A program made the translations under genes and the position numbers. From Clostridia bacterium (lineage in GTDB: Bacteria; Bacillota; Clostridia; Lachnospirales; Lachnospiraceae), in NCBI GenBank assembly GCA_910574475.1, contig CAJTAT010000002.1:318079-382078 (forward strand): a stretch of 64,000 bases of DNA. The letters are read 5' to 3'. The stretch's first letter is position 1. Each line of letters starts with the position of its first letter. The notes under the pieces were generated by a model. It was given only the letters and a program-made list of their open reading frames with translations, was not told the DNA's origin and searched no databases. Positions 55,221 to 64,000 of this stretch are shown one piece after another.

Positions 55221-55245
55221 AGAGCGGGTGATGGGAATCGAACCC
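55221..55245. repeat. Right attachment repeat within tRNA-Gly
   Basis: Identical over 25 bases to 46988-47012. It spans the T-arm 3' half and acceptor end of the tRNA, so integration preserves the gene. Confidence 0.92.
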
Positions 55246-55293
55246 ACGTATCCAGCTTGGAAGGCTGGTGTTCTACCATTGAACTACACCCGC
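55223..55293 (-). tRNA. tRNA-Gly (anticodon TCC)
   Basis: The 71-base gene has acceptor stem GCGGGTG/CACCCGC, an anticodon stem CCAGC/GCTGG around CTTCCAA (anticodon TCC) and a standard T-arm. CCA is not encoded. It is the integration site of the element and follows tRNA-Phe by six bases. Confidence 0.95.
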
Positions 55294-55299
55294 ATAAAA

Positions 55300-55372
<73 letters not shown>

Positions 55373-55413
55373 AACTAACATCTGCTGCGTCACACTACGC
55401 CACAACAGGTATT

Positions 55414-55442
55414 ATTGTACATGATTATTTAGCGTTTGTCAA
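55414..55442 (-). promoter_or_regulatory. Promoter of the tRNA-Phe/tRNA-Gly pair
   Basis: A perfect TTGACA (55437-55442), 17 bases, then TACAAT (55414-55419) on the minus strand, about 40 bases before tRNA-Phe. Confidence 0.85.
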
Positions 55443-55456
55443 CATTTTTTTGCGAA

Positions 55457-56722
55457 CTACTCCACAGCCTCCGTGGGATAACTCTTCCCTTCCTTCATCA
55501 CGAAAGCACAGTCTAACAGTGCTTTTTTATCTGTCATCAAATCCCGTCTCCATGCAGATATATCCGCAAGCTTTCCGATCTCCAAGGTGCCTATCTGATC
55601 CTCCAGCTGAAGAATCTCAGAATTCGTCTTCGAGGCCGCCTTCAGGGCTGCAAAGGGAGACATCCCACTGCTCATCCAGGCTTCATACTCATAACCACTC
55701 TCATAATTCTGGTGGTTTGCCACCAAGTCTGTTCCATAGCCCAAACGAATCTTGCTATGACAGATAACCTCCCGGCCGGCCCGAAGCATATCCTTATAAT
55801 ATTCCAACTTCTGCCTGAATTCCGGCTGCTTTTCCTTCATCTTCTCCGCATCATAGTGCACAGCCTCTTCATAAGGGCAGAAGGTGGGCACCAGATAAAT
55901 TCCCGCTTCCTCTATCATAGCCGCCGTCTCTTCATTCATAAGACTTCCATGCTCCATGCCGTCGATCCCCATGCGGATCAGCTTTTGCATTAGCTCATTG
56001 GTATAAACATGTGCCGTTACCGTCTTTCCAAGCTCCTTGGCCGTTGTCATAATAGCCTGAAGCTCCTCATCATTGAGCTGTTGCTGAATCGGGTTATCAT
56101 AAGGTGTAAAGAATCCTCCAGTGGCCATAATCTTTATAAAATCCGATCCGTACTTTACCTGCTCCCGGACAGCATTTATGAAGAAATCCTTTCCACAGCC
56201 AATAGTAGGCGTCAGCTTCTGAAGCAAACCAGACACAACCGGATTCCTGGCAAATCCCTGACTCAAGTCTCCATGGCTCCCTGCGGACGCCATAAATAAA
56301 GGAGAAGCAACAATCCGGGCTCCCTCTATATAACCTGCTTCAATAGCTCTCTTTACATCCAACACTCCATATCCATTGCTGGTTATTCCTCCCGTGTGCC
56401 GCACTGTAGTAAACCCCCGCTGCAGTGCCTTTTTTGCACACCGGACAATAGCCAAAGTCTTTGCCTCCTCTGTCTGGGAATATACCTCCTCACGAATGGT
56501 ATGCCAGTCATAATAGTCCATATGCATATGGGCGTCAATAAGCCCCGGCGTCACCTGATATTTTGTCAGATCAATGGTCTCTGCATGCTCTGGCAGCGCT
56601 ATCTCAGGACCTATCTAGGCTATCCGCTTTCCATCAATCAATATTTTCCATCCCTGTTTCCATTCCTCTGCAACTCCGTCGTACAGCGGTCCGCATAGAA
56701 TTACTTTATACTGTTTTTCCAT
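55457..56722 (-). pseudogene. Amidohydrolase gene with an in-frame amber codon
   Basis: The full frame starts at the ATG at 56722 (GGAGGG upstream) and would encode 421 residues, but codon 36 is TAG (56615-56617). The reading frame before it (MEKQYKVILCGPLYDG...) and after it (IGPEIALPEHAE, then VTPGLIDAHMHMDY) joins without a shift; a CAG to TAG change would explain it (expected IAQIGPE). Downstream metal ligands are intact: HMH in LIDAHMHM, IKIMATGG, TVTAHVY, MEHGS and GTDL, as in imidazolonepropionase and dipeptidase-like amidohydrolases. A GTG restart at 56554 would miss the first strands. It lies next to an S9 peptidase gene, which suggests a peptide-derived substrate. Confidence 0.82.
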
Positions 56723-56758
56723 GGCAAATCCCTCCTATTCAAATTCTACAGTATGCTG

Positions 56759-58951
56759 CTATACCTCAAAAGTAAATTCCCTGGGCGGTTCCTCCCCCAG
56801 CAGATGCTTCACAAAAAAGTCCATCTTTCTTCGGATAAAATACAGATCACTTGGTACATTGTGGTTCATTCGTGGCAGAACCACCAAATCATAATCCTTA
56901 TTGCATCTATTAAGCCTGTCGCACAGGCGCAATGTCTGGGACATGGTTACATTATCGTCCATTGCCCCATATGCCAAGAGAAGTCTCCCCTCAAGCTTCT
57001 CTGCCAATGCTGTAATATCTCCCTGACGATAGAGCTCCTCCTCATAGAGTCCGTAATACCGTTCTGTCCAGGAGTGCTCATAAAATCTCTGATCATAATT
57101 TCCCGAAGACGCTACCCCTACCTTGTAAAGATTTGGATATTTGAACATGGCGGAAACTGTAGCATAACCTCCACCGGAATTTCCCCAGATTCCCACACGG
57201 TCCAAATCAATAAAGGGGAACTTTTTCTTCAATTCCTGCATACACGCCGCATGATCCTCAAGCCCGGCACATCCGTGAATATTGCGGTAAGAATACTTAT
57301 GAAATTCCATTCCACGGCCGGGCGTTCCTCTTCCATCCAAAATAATTCCCACAAAGCCGAGCTGGGCAAATTCCTGCAAACCGCCCATAATCTCCCGATC
57401 CATACTGTTATCCCAGGTAAAATCTCTTGGCACATTGTAAAGCTGGGCGCCTCCATAGATATAATCAATTACTGGATAGGTTTTATCTGGCTCAAAATTC
57501 GCCGGACGAAGTAGAATTCCACACAGATCCGTCGTCCCGTCACCAGCCTTCACCGTAAACCGCTCCGGCATCTGATAGCCTGCGTTCATCAAAGCCGTCA
57601 CATCCGCATGCTCCAGCTCTCGAACGAAGGAGCCGTCTGTCCGGCGCAATACTGTCACAGGCGGCAAGTCCACTCTGGAGTAGGTATCTACAAAGGCATC
57701 TTCACCCATGCTGACTGCATGCACCCCATCCTCGGGAGTCAGCCGTTTCAGTCCGCTTCCATCAAAGCCAATCACATAAAGCTGATAATAGAGCGGATCG
57801 GAGCACTCCTCCACATTGTTTGCCATAAAATAGATCAACTTCTTTAGTTCATCTACTTTCACAAGCTTCTGAACAATCAATCCTTTTACAGTCTCCCCGG
57901 CATCCCTAAAGAGATCCGTCCCGCTCTCCATATCTGTCTCCTTCTTTTCCAGAGCAAACCGATACAAATGGGCATATCCGCTTTTCTCACTCTGCCAAAA
58001 TGCGTATTTCTGATCCCCGGTGACAAAATTGGAAAAGAGATAAGTTCCATATCCGTCCACCTGGCCAAAAGCTCCCAGATTCAGAAAATCATCTGTCACC
58101 TCCCGAACCAGAAGCTCTGTTTTTCCATCCTTGGGACTTCCCAGATAAAGCCTTCCCTCCTGAAATCCCCTCTTGATCCAGGTAAAATAAAAGGCAGAGC
58201 TGTCGTCCAGCCACTTCACCCAGCTTCTGTCCTCATCCGTGAACAGGGGATAGAGAAAATCAGGCCCATCCACAGCCTTTATTGTCTTTTCTTCCGCATT
58301 TCCCACATACAGTGTATAATGAGGGATCTCCTCATCCGTATCTGTTGCAAAGGGACAGGGATATTCCCAAAGCCCTGGCCGCAATTCTGAAACAGCCTCC
58401 CCATAGGAAGACAAAAGATACAGGTTCTTACAAGTTCTTCGATCCGCCCGATAAGTGATAAAGTACTTTCCGTCCGGGCTCCACAGTACATGAGGAGCAA
58501 CTACCTGCCCTGCTCTCTTCACTGTAATCTGGCTGTAAATGTCAACATAACAGCCATACTCATTCAGCGCTTCCCCATCCCAGGTAAGTTGGATACTTTC
58601 CTTGCTTTTCCCATCAAGGAGCATCAAATTGTGCTCCTCTGTAAAGAGCGCATAAGCTCTGTCTGGGGAGTATGCTAAGGCTTCCTTCTTGTTCTGAACC
58701 TTTCTTCCTGTCTCCTGCTCATACCTTGCCTGGTCCGAATGGTCACAGGCATCTTCCGTCCATTCCTCACCCGTTGCCGCATCCACTACTACCTTCACCT
58801 TCTCCACACCCTTATCACCGGGTATCTGACGCGTATAGAAAAAACGGCCCCCGTCCACCCAAGTGATGGACGGACGGCCGTTTTGAACTGCGATACGGGT
58901 ATGCTGTGTCAGAAGCCGCCCTGCGGCTTCATATCTTGCATACATATCCAT
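56759..58951 (-). CDS. S9 family prolyl oligopeptidase / dipeptidyl peptidase IV-like
   Basis: This 730-residue protein has an N-terminal eight-bladed propeller (about 1-460) and a C-terminal alpha/beta-hydrolase domain. The nucleophile lies in GIWGNSGGGYATV, the aspartate in YGAMDDNVTM and the histidine in RMNHNVPSD. Such enzymes cut dipeptides or prolyl bonds. It lacks a signal peptide, so it should act in the cytoplasm on imported peptides. It follows AGGTGTGAG and sits between the damaged AbgT transporter and amidohydrolase genes. Confidence 0.9.
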   Translation of the reverse strand: MDMYARYEAAGRLLTQHTRIAVQNGRPSITWVDGGRFFYTRQIPGDKGVEKVKVVVDAATGEEWTEDACDHSDQARYEQETGRKVQNKKEALAYSPDRAYALFTEEHNLMLLDGKSKESIQLTWDGEALNEYGCYVDIYSQITVKRAGQVVAPHVLWSPDGKYFITYRADRRTCKNLYLLSSYGEAVSELRPGLWEYPCPFATDTDEEIPHYTLYVGNAEEKTIKAVDGPDFLYPLFTDEDRSWVKWLDDSSAFYFTWIKRGFQEGRLYLGSPKDGKTELLVREVTDDFLNLGAFGQVDGYGTYLFSNFVTGDQKYAFWQSEKSGYAHLYRFALEKKETDMESGTDLFRDAGETVKGLIVQKLVKVDELKKLIYFMANNVEECSDPLYYQLYVIGFDGSGLKRLTPEDGVHAVSMGEDAFVDTYSRVDLPPVTVLRRTDGSFVRELEHADVTALMNAGYQMPERFTVKAGDGTTDLCGILLRPANFEPDKTYPVIDYIYGGAQLYNVPRDFTWDNSMDREIMGGLQEFAQLGFVGIILDGRGTPGRGMEFHKYSYRNIHGCAGLEDHAACMQELKKKFPFIDLDRVGIWGNSGGGYATVSAMFKYPNLYKVGVASSGNYDQRFYEHSWTERYYGLYEEELYRQGDITALAEKLEGRLLLAYGAMDDNVTMSQTLRLCDRLNRCNKDYDLVVLPRMNHNVPSDLYFIRRKMDFFVKHLLGEEPPREFTFEV

Positions 58952-58972
58952 AGATAGCTCACACCTCCGAAT

Positions 58973-60153
58973 TTAAAGGAAAACAGTTGCGCCCGGGCCT
59001 AGCGGCAGCTTAAATACCACCCAGACAATCAGCTGAATAATCCATACCAGTAAAAATGCAATGGCATAGGGGAGCATCATAGAAATCAGGCTTCCCATTC
59101 CAAAATCCTTATCATACTTTTTCGCCATACCGATTGCAATAGGAATATAAGGATAAATCGGTGTAATGGCATTTGTGGTAGAGTCACCAATTCTGTAGAT
59201 TACCTGAGCAAATTCCGGGCTGTATCCAAGCATCATCATAGGAACAAGAATAGGCGCAAATATGTACCACTTTGCAGTTCCGCTTGTCATAAACAAGTTT
59301 ACAATACAGCAAAGGATAATGAAGAAAAGCATCAGAGGAATTCCCGTAAAGCCTGCCGCCCGTAACCCTTTGCGCTGCTCCGGCGTAAGCTGCTCCTTGT
59401 CCTGTGCATTGTCCACTACGCCATTCGGATGATAGGTTCCCAAACGAGGCGCAATAAATTTCTTGTTTACAAACACTCCCACAATGGTCAGTACAAATAC
59501 GGAAACAATCATAAAGTACCAGTTTGCAGTCGCCCCCACTGTAACGGCGGGATCAATTAGCTGTGCGGCCTCTTGGGTTACTCCGGCCAGAAGCACATCC
59601 GTACCTGCAATAATCACACATGCGGTAAATCCGGCATTCGTTGCCGCATAGCCTGCTAAAAGTCCGGCAATTGGATGCATGCCCACCGTCTCAAATGCCA
59701 CGGCCGCCAAGGCCGGCACTACAATAATCGATGCCTCAGAAGCAATACTTCCGTTAATTCCAAGAAACAATACCGTACCGGTCAAAGCCCACAGAGGCAC
59801 TCCCAGAATCGCTTTGCGAAGTGCTGTGGTCAGAACTCCTGCACTCTCCGCAAACCCAATAGCCATCTGCATAGCCAACACCAGTCCTAATGGGGCAAAG
59901 CTCTGAAAATTGCTCAGCATATTTTGCAGCAGCCACACGAGGCCGTCCTTACTTAACAGACTGTTTGCCACCACCGTATCACCGGTTGTGGGGTTCACAA
60001 CACTTACACCTGCCAGGCTGCAGATACAGCTTATCACTGCAAGTATCAGACACAGCCACAGGAACAAAATATAAGGATGGGGAGTTTATTACCCACTTTT
60101 TCTATAGCATCAAGAATACTAAAACCCTTTTTCTTTGCAGTCGTTCCCTGCAT
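58973..60153 (-). pseudogene. AbgT family transporter with a frameshift and an internal deletion
   Basis: The gene begins at the ATG at 60153 (MQGTTAKKKGFSIL). A C-run is one base short (plus-strand GGGG at 60079-60082), which shifts the frame; adding a C joins NKLPHPYILFLWLCL as in AbgT. Even repaired it gives only about 393 residues against about 500 for the family. An in-frame gap near 59350 joins LRAAG directly to FTGIPLML, which in E. coli AbgT are about 115 residues apart and span several helices. The open part runs from 60067 (LFLWLCL). AbgT carriers import p-aminobenzoyl-glutamate and related dipeptides. It is next to the peptidase gene. Confidence 0.8.
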
Positions 60154-60198
60154 AACACTTTCCCTCTCTTTCTTCACTTTATTTTACTACTATTATAA

Positions 60199-60225
60199 AG
60201 AAAAAAAAGCGGGCCGCGCAACCTT
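60199..60225 (-). terminator. Weak possible terminator after trpA
   Basis: On the minus strand a short GC-rich stem (GCG.CGC around CGGCC) is followed by eight T residues. The stem is short, so this is tentative. Confidence 0.35.
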
Positions 60226-60282
60226 ATTCTTTTTACTATATAAGATGGAAAGAACATATTTCAGGTGCCTTCCACAAGCTAA

Positions 60283-61062
60283 TCACATCATCTTCACCGC
60301 ATCCTTCATCTCTTTCACATAAGCCTTCACATACTCCACACAGTCCTCCCTATAGGTCTCACATAGTTTCATAATGGCAGACCCTACAATCACCCCATCC
60401 GCTTTAGTAGCCATAGTTCTGGCCTGTTCTGGTGTAGATATGCCGAATCCAACTGCACAGGGGATCTTCTTTTCCTTTTTCACCAGCTCCACCATAGCGC
60501 CGATATCCGTGGTAATCTGGGAGCGCATACCTGTCACTCCAAGAGAGGACACGCAATACACAAAGCCCTCTGCCTCCCTTGCGATCTGTGCAATCCGCTC
60601 ATGGGAAGTAGGCGCAATCAGAGAGATAAAATCCATTCCATGAGTCTTACACACCTGAGCAAATTCATCCTTTTCCTCCAAAGGTACTTCTGGCAAGATC
60701 AAACCGTCTATACCCAACTGAGCAGCCCGGCTTACAAAGCGTTCTGTCCCATAGGAAAATACTACGTTGGCATAAGTCATAAATACCAGAGGGATCTGTG
60801 TGTTCTTTCGAATCTCTTCCACCATATCAAAAATCTTGTCTGTGGTCACGCCTCCAGACAAAGCGCGTACATTGGCAGCCTGAATCACTGGTCCCTCAGC
60901 AGTGGGATCTGAGAAGGGAATACCAAGCTCCACCAAGTCTGCTCCTGCTTCTTCACAGGCATACACAAGCTGTTCTGTCACCTTTAAAGAGGGATCTCCG
61001 CAGGTGATAAATGGTATAAACGCCTTGCCCTTTTCAAAGGCCTTTGCAATATTCTTATTCAT
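60283..61062 (-). CDS. trpA: Tryptophan synthase alpha subunit
   Basis: This 259-residue TIM-barrel protein has the catalytic acid in [20 protein letters not shown] and the phosphate-binding [11 protein letters not shown] and VGSAIMK. It cleaves indole-3-glycerol phosphate to indole, passed to the beta subunit. It overlaps trpB by eight bases. The other trp genes are not in the window. Confidence 0.96.
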   Translation of the reverse strand: MNKNIAKAFEKGKAFIPFITCGDPSLKVTEQLVYACEEAGADLVELGIPFSDPTAEGPVIQAANVRALSGGVTTDKIFDMVEEIRKNTQIPLVFMTYANVVFSYGTERFVSRAAQLGIDGLILPEVPLEEKDEFAQVCKTHGMDFISLIAPTSHERIAQIAREAEGFVYCVSSLGVTGMRSQITTDIGAMVELVKKEKKIPCAVGFGISTPEQARTMATKADGVIVGSAIMKLCETYREDCVEYVKAYVKEMKDAVKMM

Positions 61063-62242
61063 GGATATCCTCCCCTCTGTAGCGGGCTATGGCCGCACAA
61101 TCCTTATCTCCACGTCCAGAAATTGTGATCACCACAATCTGATCCTTCTTCATAGTGGGTATCAGTTTTTTGGCATAGGCTACCGCATGGGCACTCTCAA
61201 TGGCCGGGATAACCCCCTCTATCCGGGAGAGATATTCGAAAGCCTCCACAGCCTCATTATCTGTAACCGGTACATATTCAGCTCTGCCTGTATCATACAG
61301 ATAGGCATGCTCTGGCCCCACACCCGGATAGTCCAGTCCAGCCGAAATCGAATAAACCGGCGCAATCTGTCCGTACTCATCCTGGCAAAAATATGACTTC
61401 ATCCCATGAAAGATACCCAGCTTTCCTGTGGTAATAGTGGCTGCCGTCTCTGCTGTATCGGCTCCACGGCCTGCTGCCTCACAGCCAATCAGACGGACAT
61501 TTTTGTCCTCAATAAAATGATAGAAGGAACCGATAGCATTGGAACCGCCGCCCACACAGGCCAGCACTGCATCGGGAAGCCGCCCTTCCTTTTTAAGAAT
61601 CTGTTCTTTGATCTCCCTGGAAATCACAGCTTGAAAATCTCGTACAATGGTAGGGAAAGGATGGGGGCCCATGACAGACCCTAATACATAATGGGTATCG
61701 GAAATCCGGTTCGTCCATTCGCGCATAGTCTCTGACACCGCATCCTTCAAAGTGGCCGTACCTGAAGTGACAGCATGTACCTGGGCGCCCAACAGCCGCA
61801 TCCGATAGACATTAAGCGACTGGCGTTCTGTGTCCTCTTTTCCCATAAAAATCTCACATTCCATCCCCATCAGAGCCGCCGCTGTAGCTGTGGCCACGCC
61901 ATGTTGTCCTGCTCCTGTCTCTGCAATCACACGTGTCTTACCCATCTTCTTTGCCAAAAGCACCTGACCCAGTACATTATTAATCTTGTGTGCTCCAGTA
62001 TGGTTTAAGTCCTCCCGTTTCAAATAAACTTTTGCCCCGCCCAAATTCTCTGTCATATGGGCCGCATAGTAAAGTCTGGAGGGCCTTCCTGCATATTCAT
62101 TTAGAAGCTCTGTCAGCTCTGCATTAAAAGCTGTATCATTTTTATAATGTCCATATGCCTCCTCCAGTTCCATCACAGCGTTCATTAACGTTTCTGGAAT
62201 ATACTGGCCTCCATGAATTCCAAATCTGCCTTTTGACATCAT
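61055..62242 (-). CDS. trpB: Tryptophan synthase beta subunit
   Basis: This 395-residue PLP enzyme has the lysine in HTGAHKINN, the glutamate in [12 protein letters not shown], the glycine loop VGGGSNAIG and [27 protein letters not shown] precedes the ATG (one of two adjacent ATGs). It condenses indole with serine. The T-box leader directly upstream shows it is controlled by charged tRNA-Trp. Confidence 0.97.
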   Translation of the reverse strand: MMSKGRFGIHGGQYIPETLMNAVMELEEAYGHYKNDTAFNAELTELLNEYAGRPSRLYYAAHMTENLGGAKVYLKREDLNHTGAHKINNVLGQVLLAKKMGKTRVIAETGAGQHGVATATAAALMGMECEIFMGKEDTERQSLNVYRMRLLGAQVHAVTSGTATLKDAVSETMREWTNRISDTHYVLGSVMGPHPFPTIVRDFQAVISREIKEQILKKEGRLPDAVLACVGGGSNAIGSFYHFIEDKNVRLIGCEAAGRGADTAETAATITTGKLGIFHGMKSYFCQDEYGQIAPVYSISAGLDYPGVGPEHAYLYDTGRAEYVPVTDNEAVEAFEYLSRIEGVIPAIESAHAVAYAKKLIPTMKKDQIVVITISGRGDKDCAAIARYRGEDIHE

Positions 62243-62325
62243 TCTTCTCCTTCTATAATCTTATATTTAATCTTACCAGCCATACCATTGTTCAAATGGT
62301 ATTCTTCTGGATTGGAACAATAAAA

Positions 62326-62369
62326 TACACCCGTCCTGACAGATATATTTTCTGTCAAGGACGAGTGTT
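62326..62369 (-). terminator. T-box terminator hairpin
   Basis: ACTCGTCCTTGACAG pairs with CTGTCAGGACGGGTG on the minus strand followed by TATTTTATT; the 5' arm overlaps the antiterminator, as in other T-boxes. Confidence 0.82.
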
Positions 62370-62600
62370 CCTAATCCACCCGCGGTGCCACCTTGATTCA
62401 CGTATGACCATGCCCTCTGCGGAATACCTTTATATTCCCGGCAACTGACGTATGCCCCCACGTCGCAGAATACTCAGCTCTTACGGCCTTTGACTGCGCC
62501 CTCTGCGGTCCATTTGGCAATCTGCATCTCGATTCGGCTCACACCTAATCCGAACTCTCTGTGCGCGCATGATTACTTTGATCTCCGCTTCAACGGTTTT
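62326..62600 (-). promoter_or_regulatory. T-box riboswitch (Trp specifier) upstream of trpBA
   Basis: On the minus strand the leader has AGAGAG and GGTGTGAG segments, the specifier region CAAATGGACC with codon UGG (62510-62512), and the T-box AAGGTGGCACCGCGGG (about 62380-62396). The codon UGG reads tryptophan, in agreement with the genes downstream. Uncharged tRNA-Trp would stabilise the antiterminator. The region fills the 62243-62657 gap. Confidence 0.9.
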
Positions 62601-62657
62601 CCTGATTAAACTTCTTATTAATTTACCACAGAACTTTTTCTTTGTCAAGATCAGGTT

Positions 62658-63689
62658 TTACAGCGTCACTCTCCCCGCCAAAATGTCCTCATAGTCTTTC
62701 AGATTCTTTTCCAGAAGCGTAGGCGTATCCAGACCGAAGGGACATTTCTTTTTGCAGGCGCCACAATGCTTACACTCCTTTACCTTCATCATCTTTGCCT
62801 GTACTTCAGGCGTCAACTGAAGTTCAGAGGGTGAACGGCGGATGAGCTGTGACATGCGGGCGCAGTTATTAATCTCGATCCCTACAGGACACGGCATACA
62901 GTAACCGCAGGATCTGCAGAAATCAGAGCCTAGCTCTGCCTTGTCCTTTGCAATCTCAGCCTTGATATCCTCCGTCATCTCTGGCGGGTTCTCTATGTAA
63001 GAAAGGAATTCATCTAATTCGCCCTCTCTCTGAATCCCCCAGATAGGAAGCACATGATCAAATTGGGCTAAAAACGCATAGGCAGCAGCAGAATTCGTCA
63101 GCAAGCCGCCGGACAAGCCCTTCATGGCGATAAATCCCATATTCTTTTGACGACATTTATCTACCAACTCCAGCTCATACTCAGTAGCCAAATAGCAAAA
63201 TGGAAACTGTAAGGTTTCATAAAGTCCGCTGTCTATAGCTTCATGGGCCACTTTCAGACGGTGGTTGCTGATACCAATATGGCGAATCTTTCCTTGCTCC
63301 TTTGCCTCCAGCATAGCTTCATAAAGCCCGCTTCCATCGCCAGGTTTCGGGCAGAAGGGCGGATTGTGGAATTGGTAAATGTCCAGATAGTCTGTCTTTA
63401 GGTTCTGAAGAGACTCATCTAATTGCTTACGAAAATCATCTGCATTTAAAGCCATGGTTTTTGAAGCTAAAAAGACCTGCTCTCTCATTCCCTCAAAGGC
63501 AATGCCCAGTTTTTCTTCGCTGTCTGTGTAAAAGCGGGCTGTATCAAAGAAATGCATCCCACCCTCATATGCTCTTCTCACCAGTGCCACAGCCTGTTCT
63601 TTCGAAATTCTCTGGATGGGAAGAGCTCCAAATCCATTTTTATTCACAGTAATTCCTGTGCTTCCAAGCGTTACTTCTACCATCATCAT
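62658..63689 (-). CDS. Aldo/keto reductase with C-terminal 4Fe-4S ferredoxin domain
   Basis: This 343-residue protein has an aldo/keto reductase barrel (DTARFYTDSEEKLG with Asp and Tyr, lysine in ASKTMAL, QFHNPP) and two Cys clusters at the C-terminus (CRSCGYCMPCPVGI and CKHCGACKKKCPFG) for two Fe-S clusters. Such fusion proteins are common in anaerobes; their substrate is usually unknown. It overlaps the upstream gene by four bases and GGGGGGA precedes the start. Confidence 0.9.
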   Translation of the reverse strand: MMMVEVTLGSTGITVNKNGFGALPIQRISKEQAVALVRRAYEGGMHFFDTARFYTDSEEKLGIAFEGMREQVFLASKTMALNADDFRKQLDESLQNLKTDYLDIYQFHNPPFCPKPGDGSGLYEAMLEAKEQGKIRHIGISNHRLKVAHEAIDSGLYETLQFPFCYLATEYELELVDKCRQKNMGFIAMKGLSGGLLTNSAAAYAFLAQFDHVLPIWGIQREGELDEFLSYIENPPEMTEDIKAEIAKDKAELGSDFCRSCGYCMPCPVGIEINNCARMSQLIRRSPSELQLTPEVQAKMMKVKECKHCGACKKKCPFGLDTPTLLEKNLKDYEDILAGRVTL

Positions 63690-64000
63690 TCCCCCCGTTT
63701 CAGTTCTGTTACTCTTCTGTCAACATTTCCCTGCATTGTATTACGCAGCACTGCAGCAGAGTAAGCTGGCATAAAAATCTCCAACATCCCATTTTCAATG
63801 AGATAATGTGCACATACGACTGAAAATCCATCCTCTATAGATAAAATCAGTCGCTCCATCAAAACTCCATCAGGAATCTCTGCAATCCACACAGGCACTT
63901 TCAGTTTCATTCCCTCTGAGTTATTATTCACAATGGTTACAATTTGACTCTCCCTATTAAATCTTCCATAACTGAAAATTCCCTTTCCTGTAAGCAATGG
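63686..64000 (-). CDS. C-terminal end of a GH13-type alpha-glycosidase (partial)
   Basis: The 3' end of a frame that enters from beyond the right edge. The visible part matches the C-terminal beta-sandwich domain of maltogenic amylase/neopullulanase-like enzymes (GIFSYGRFNRESQIVTIVNN, ENGMLEIFMPAYSAAVL). The catalytic barrel would lie outside the window. The true start is not visible. Confidence 0.7.
   Translation of the reverse strand, partial: PLLTGKGIFSYGRFNRESQIVTIVNNNSEGMKLKVPVWIAEIPDGVLMERLILSIEDGFSVVCAHYLIENGMLEIFMPAYSAAVLRNTMQGNVDRRVTELKRGE

Larger units (their letters stand above)
46988..55245. mobile_element. 8.2-kb integrative element in tRNA-Gly encoding a CRESS-type Rep
   Basis: The element is bounded by 25-bp identical direct repeats (46988-47012 and 55221-55245), the right copy being the 3' end of an intact tRNA-Gly gene. 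A tyrosine recombinase lies at the tRNA end and paired GTGTAATCA repeats lie inside both ends. Inside are an XRE regulator, an SH3-domain lipoprotein, several small unrecognised proteins, a circovirus-like HUH/SF3 Rep and a stem-loop with an AGTATTAC loop. No relaxase, capsid, portal or conjugation gene is recognisable. I infer an integrative CRESS-type plasmid or a satellite of one. Confidence 0.85.

Overview
The window reads as chromosome from a low-to-mid GC Gram-positive anaerobe of the Clostridia, most likely a Lachnospiraceae (Clostridium cluster XIVa) gut bacterium. The evidence is the 16S sequence, AGGAGG ribosome binding sites, the dnaX-ybaB-recR order, a T-box in front of trpBA, split transketolases, GPH and Rbs-type sugar uptake, and a probable Spo0A site. 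No species is claimed.

Layout. 1-3.7 kb: an rRNA operon on the minus strand in the order 16S-5S-23S, with the 23S running off the window. 4-7.2 kb: CvpA, a DUF5711-like protein and a LysM protein with a degenerate JAMM-like domain. 7.4-18.6 kb: two split transketolases flanking a catabolic cluster (Zn-alcohol dehydrogenase, two related SDRs, GPH transporter, VOC protein, AraC regulator, MFS transporter). 18.6-22.6 kb: recR, ybaB, dnaX, a phosphofructokinase and tRNA-Ser. 22.7-28.3 kb: an aldonate/uronate locus with mannonate dehydrogenase and dehydratase, a LarA-type epimerase and two GntR regulators, one of them fused to half of a uroporphyrinogen-decarboxylase-like protein. 28.3-29.4 kb: a Panacea protein and a membrane protein gene broken by a 25-bp hairpin duplication. 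29.6-35.6 kb: an RND/MMPL export locus with a heptad-repeat partner and a TetR regulator. 35.7-46.8 kb: a LacI-controlled sugar operon (isomerase, third split transketolase, FGGY kinase, Rbs-type ABC transporter, RbsD mutarotase).

47.0-55.2 kb is an 8.2-kb integrative element in tRNA-Gly, bounded by 25-bp direct repeats. It has a tyrosine integrase next to the tRNA, paired arm-type repeats at both ends, and a replication protein that looks like the Rep of circular ssDNA (CRESS) viruses: an HUH nuclease followed by a superfamily-3-like helicase. It also carries a 9-bp stem-loop whose loop matches the circovirus nick-site nonanucleotide at 8 of 9 positions. The rest of its genes are small and unrecognised. 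I consider this the most interesting system in the window: a CRESS-type replicon living as a tRNA-integrated island.

55.4-60.2 kb is a peptide locus (amidohydrolase, S9 peptidase, AbgT transporter) in which two of three genes are damaged. 60.3-62.6 kb is trpBA behind a T-box with a UGG specifier. The window ends with an Fe-S aldo/keto reductase and the 3' end of a GH13-type glycosidase gene.
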